Below, piece after piece: positions 62,671 to 64,000 of a stretch of DNA of 64,000 nt. Origin of the DNA: Terriglobia bacterium (GTDB taxonomy: Bacteria; Acidobacteriota; Terriglobia; Terriglobales; Acidobacteriaceae); contig JAIQGF010000012.1 in the NCBI GenBank assembly GCA_020072845.1, forward strand, positions 1 to 64,000. Direction: 5' to 3'. The notes under the pieces were generated by a model. The model was not told the origin of the DNA and ran no database searches. It saw only the letters and a program-made list of their open reading frames with translations. Position 1 is the stretch's first letter. Each line of letters starts with the position of its first letter. A program made the position numbers and the translations under genes.

Positions 62671-62691
62671 GCCAATCGCTAACTGCTAATT
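62671..62691. repeat. Short heptamer array
   Basis: GCCAATC, GCTAACT, GCTAATT in tandem, in the spacer before rpsU. Confidence 0.6.
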
Positions 62692-62804
62692 GCTTGCTTT
62701 TGTTTCATTTTGAGCCGCTAACTTCAAATGGAGCTTGACTTTGACACCAAAAGCTTGGGATAAGTACCTTGGTCCAACTGGGCTGGTTTGGGGGTGTTTC
62801 GTTT

Positions 62805-63002
62805 TTGGCGGAAGTACGCTTGCAGGAAGGCGAATCGTTAGAAAACGCCCTACGCAGATTTAAGCGCAAGGTCCAGCAGGAGGACATCATCAAGGAGGTC
62901 AAGCGGCACTCCTTTTACCTCAAGCCGGGCGAAAAAAAACGCGCGAAGGAAGCGTTGGCACGCAAACGCAGCCGGAAGAAAGCGCGCAAGGAGCAAGACT
63001 AA
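62805..63002 (+). CDS. rpsU: Ribosomal protein bS21
   Basis: 65 residues. From TTG 62805 the protein reads as the S21 family: AEVRLQEGESLENALRRFKR, KVQQEDIIKEVKRHSFYLKP, ending in a basic tail rich in KRSRKKARK. GGGGGTG lies 8 bases before the TTG. It binds the 30S platform near the 3' end of 16S rRNA. A terminator follows. Confidence 0.93.
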   Translation: MAEVRLQEGESLENALRRFKRKVQQEDIIKEVKRHSFYLKPGEKKRAKEALARKRSRKKARKEQD

Positions 63003-63011
63003 TCGAGTAAC

Positions 63012-63049
63012 GCGGGCCGCAGTATCCCCCCAAGCGGCCCGCTCTATTT
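63012..63049 (+). terminator. Intrinsic terminator of rpsU
   Basis: GCGGGCCGC (63012-63020) pairs perfectly with GCGGCCCGC (63034-63042) across a 13-base loop, followed by TCTATTT. It lies 10 bases after the rpsU stop. Confidence 0.75.
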
Positions 63050-63250
63050 ATAACCCGCTGCGTCATTGCGGGGGCCTTCGCATTCATACTCAGCACTGGC
63101 ATTATTCGCTGTGTCGCAAGGGCCGCCGTACCTGGCGGCTCCGGCAAGGCCCCACGTGGAAGTCAGCAAGCTCGTGGGTGGGACCAAAGGCTGATCCTGT
63201 TTCGCGCAAGCAGGGGCGCGGGATGGGGACCCTGAAGGGAGCAAGGTTCG

Positions 63251-63562
63251 ATGGAATTCCAGGACAAGGTCTTGAAGTGCATCGACTGCGGCGCCGAGTT
63301 CGTGTTTACCGCGGGGGAGCAGCTGTTCTTCCACGACAAACAGTTCAAGAACGAGCCCAAGCGTTGCAAGCCGTGCAAAGCAAAGCGCGCCAGTATGCTG
63401 GGGACCGCCACCCCCGGCAGTTATCCCAAGGTGGAGACCCGGACCGTCTGTTCGCAGTGCGGAAAAGAAACCACGGTGCCTTTTAAGCCGACGCAGGGAC
63501 GCCCGGTATTTTGCCGGGAGTGTTTTCAGTCGTCGAAACGAAGTTCGGCCGCAAGCGCCTGA
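63251..63562 (+). CDS. Zinc-ribbon protein
   Basis: 103 residues with paired CxxC motifs: KCIDCGAEFVF and RCKPCKAKRA (first ribbon), then VCSQCGKETTVPF and FCRECF (second ribbon). This is a small cytoplasmic zinc-binding protein of a conserved family (probable zinc-ribbon domain), with unknown role; nucleic-acid binding is plausible. AAGGGAGC precedes the ATG. Confidence 0.85.
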   Translation: MEFQDKVLKCIDCGAEFVFTAGEQLFFHDKQFKNEPKRCKPCKAKRASMLGTATPGSYPKVETRTVCSQCGKETTVPFKPTQGRPVFCRECFQSSKRSSAASA

Positions 63563-63702
63563 CTTTCTGACCAGTCTCTGACCGGGCCACTTAAGTAGGA
63601 CACCAGACCTGTGTGTCCGAAATCGAAGAGGTGTGCTCGCGCGTGGTCGCGCGACCGCTCTTTCCCTCCCCAGCCATTTTTCCGGGAAAAACTTACGCCT
63701 GC

Positions 63703-64000
63703 TTATCCGGCCTTCTTGGCCTCGTGGCGCGTGGACCGCGAGCCGGAAACGGCTTTGTTGGCGGCGGCGGCGGCGGTGCGTTTCTGGTCTTCGTGCGCGA
63801 TCAGCAGCGCCTCGATCTGCCGCAACAGGTCCTGGGTATTCACCGGCTTGACGAGCAGAGATTGCGCGCCCTTGCTTTTCCAGTCGCTGCCCAGCGACGG
63901 GTACGCGGTCAGAATGGAAGTGGCGGGATTGTAGGGCTGCTGTTTGGCCGCGCGGATGACGTCGTAGCCGGTGGTTTCGGTCTCCAGGCGCATGTCGGTG
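63703..64000 (-). CDS. Response-regulator receiver domain (5' end outside window)
   Basis: The frame is open to the right edge, so the N-terminus is missing. The visible part begins TDMRLETETTGYDVIR, with the phospho-acceptor Asp followed by MRL, then TSILTAYPS (conserved Thr region) and LLVKPVNTQDLLRQIEALL (conserved Lys-Pro). The tail is Ala/Lys-rich, and no output domain follows. It is a CheY-like single-domain regulator or a C-terminal receiver of a larger protein. Confidence 0.85.
   Translation of the reverse strand, partial: TDMRLETETTGYDVIRAAKQQPYNPATSILTAYPSLGSDWKSKGAQSLLVKPVNTQDLLRQIEALLIAHEDQKRTAAAAANKAVSGSRSTRHEAKKAG

Overview
The window looks like a chromosomal segment of a high-GC member of the Acidobacteriota (Terriglobia-like). 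The evidence is a large Oar-type TonB-dependent receptor with an N-terminal carboxypeptidase-regulatory domain, a DUF2934 protein, a CHASE2 adenylate cyclase, collagen-like DNRLRE surface protein, many stand-alone regulators, and the dispersed repeat GAGCCTGCCCTGAGCGAAG. The species cannot be named from this sequence. There are no rRNA genes; the only tRNA is tRNA-Arg(CCG).

Layout. 1-2.4 kb: a truncated collagen-like surface protein (minus strand, running off the left edge) and a DUF2934 protein. 2.5-10.4 kb: a frameshifted nifJ (pyruvate:ferredoxin oxidoreductase) translationally coupled to a dihydroorotate-dehydrogenase-like gene, then a TPR-CHAT protein. 10.4-12.1 kb: an AT-richer island with a HigBA-type toxin-antitoxin pair, an unrecognised third gene and twin 16-bp palindromic operators. 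12-20.3 kb: CHASE2 cyclase and partner, tandem universal stress protein, PilZ, GNAT, a PstS-like protein and an MFS transporter. 20.5-25.9 kb: aminotransferase, a LytTR regulator with a membrane partner, a MITE-like element, an ECF sigma/zinc anti-sigma pair, mtgA and mazEF. 25.9-35.3 kb: a multicopper oxidase with permuted copper motifs, a peroxiredoxin-like gene with an in-frame UGA that looks like selenocysteine, several small genes, a B12-binding radical SAM protein, and tRNA-Arg.

35.3-44 kb: xdhC facing a mocA-cofG fusion, followed by cofD, cofC, cofE, cofH and npdG. Together these supply nearly all of coenzyme F420 biosynthesis plus the NADPH:F420 oxidoreductase. CofG and CofH build the deazaflavin Fo, CofC and CofD attach the phospholactate-type side chain, CofE adds glutamates, and NpdG reduces the cofactor. 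44-63.6 kb: housekeeping genes (ppiD/surA-like, malQ, cmk, mutL, hisS-methyltransferase-aspS, gamma-carbonic anhydrase, rpsU) mixed with a Ser/Thr kinase and the TonB-dependent receptor. A truncated response regulator closes the window.

Three signals cut across genes. (1) At least sixteen short arrays of degenerate heptamers (rarely hexamers or octamers), each locus with its own unit, sit in intergenic DNA and even inside the mocA-cofG linker. (2) Three copies of a 64-bp hairpin element with compensatory stem changes lie inside coding sequence (mutL twice, pstS-like once). (3) A UGA-interrupted peroxiredoxin frame carries a hairpin matching the bacterial SECIS consensus. These, the third gene of the toxin-antitoxin operon and the permuted multicopper oxidase are the items most worth checking.
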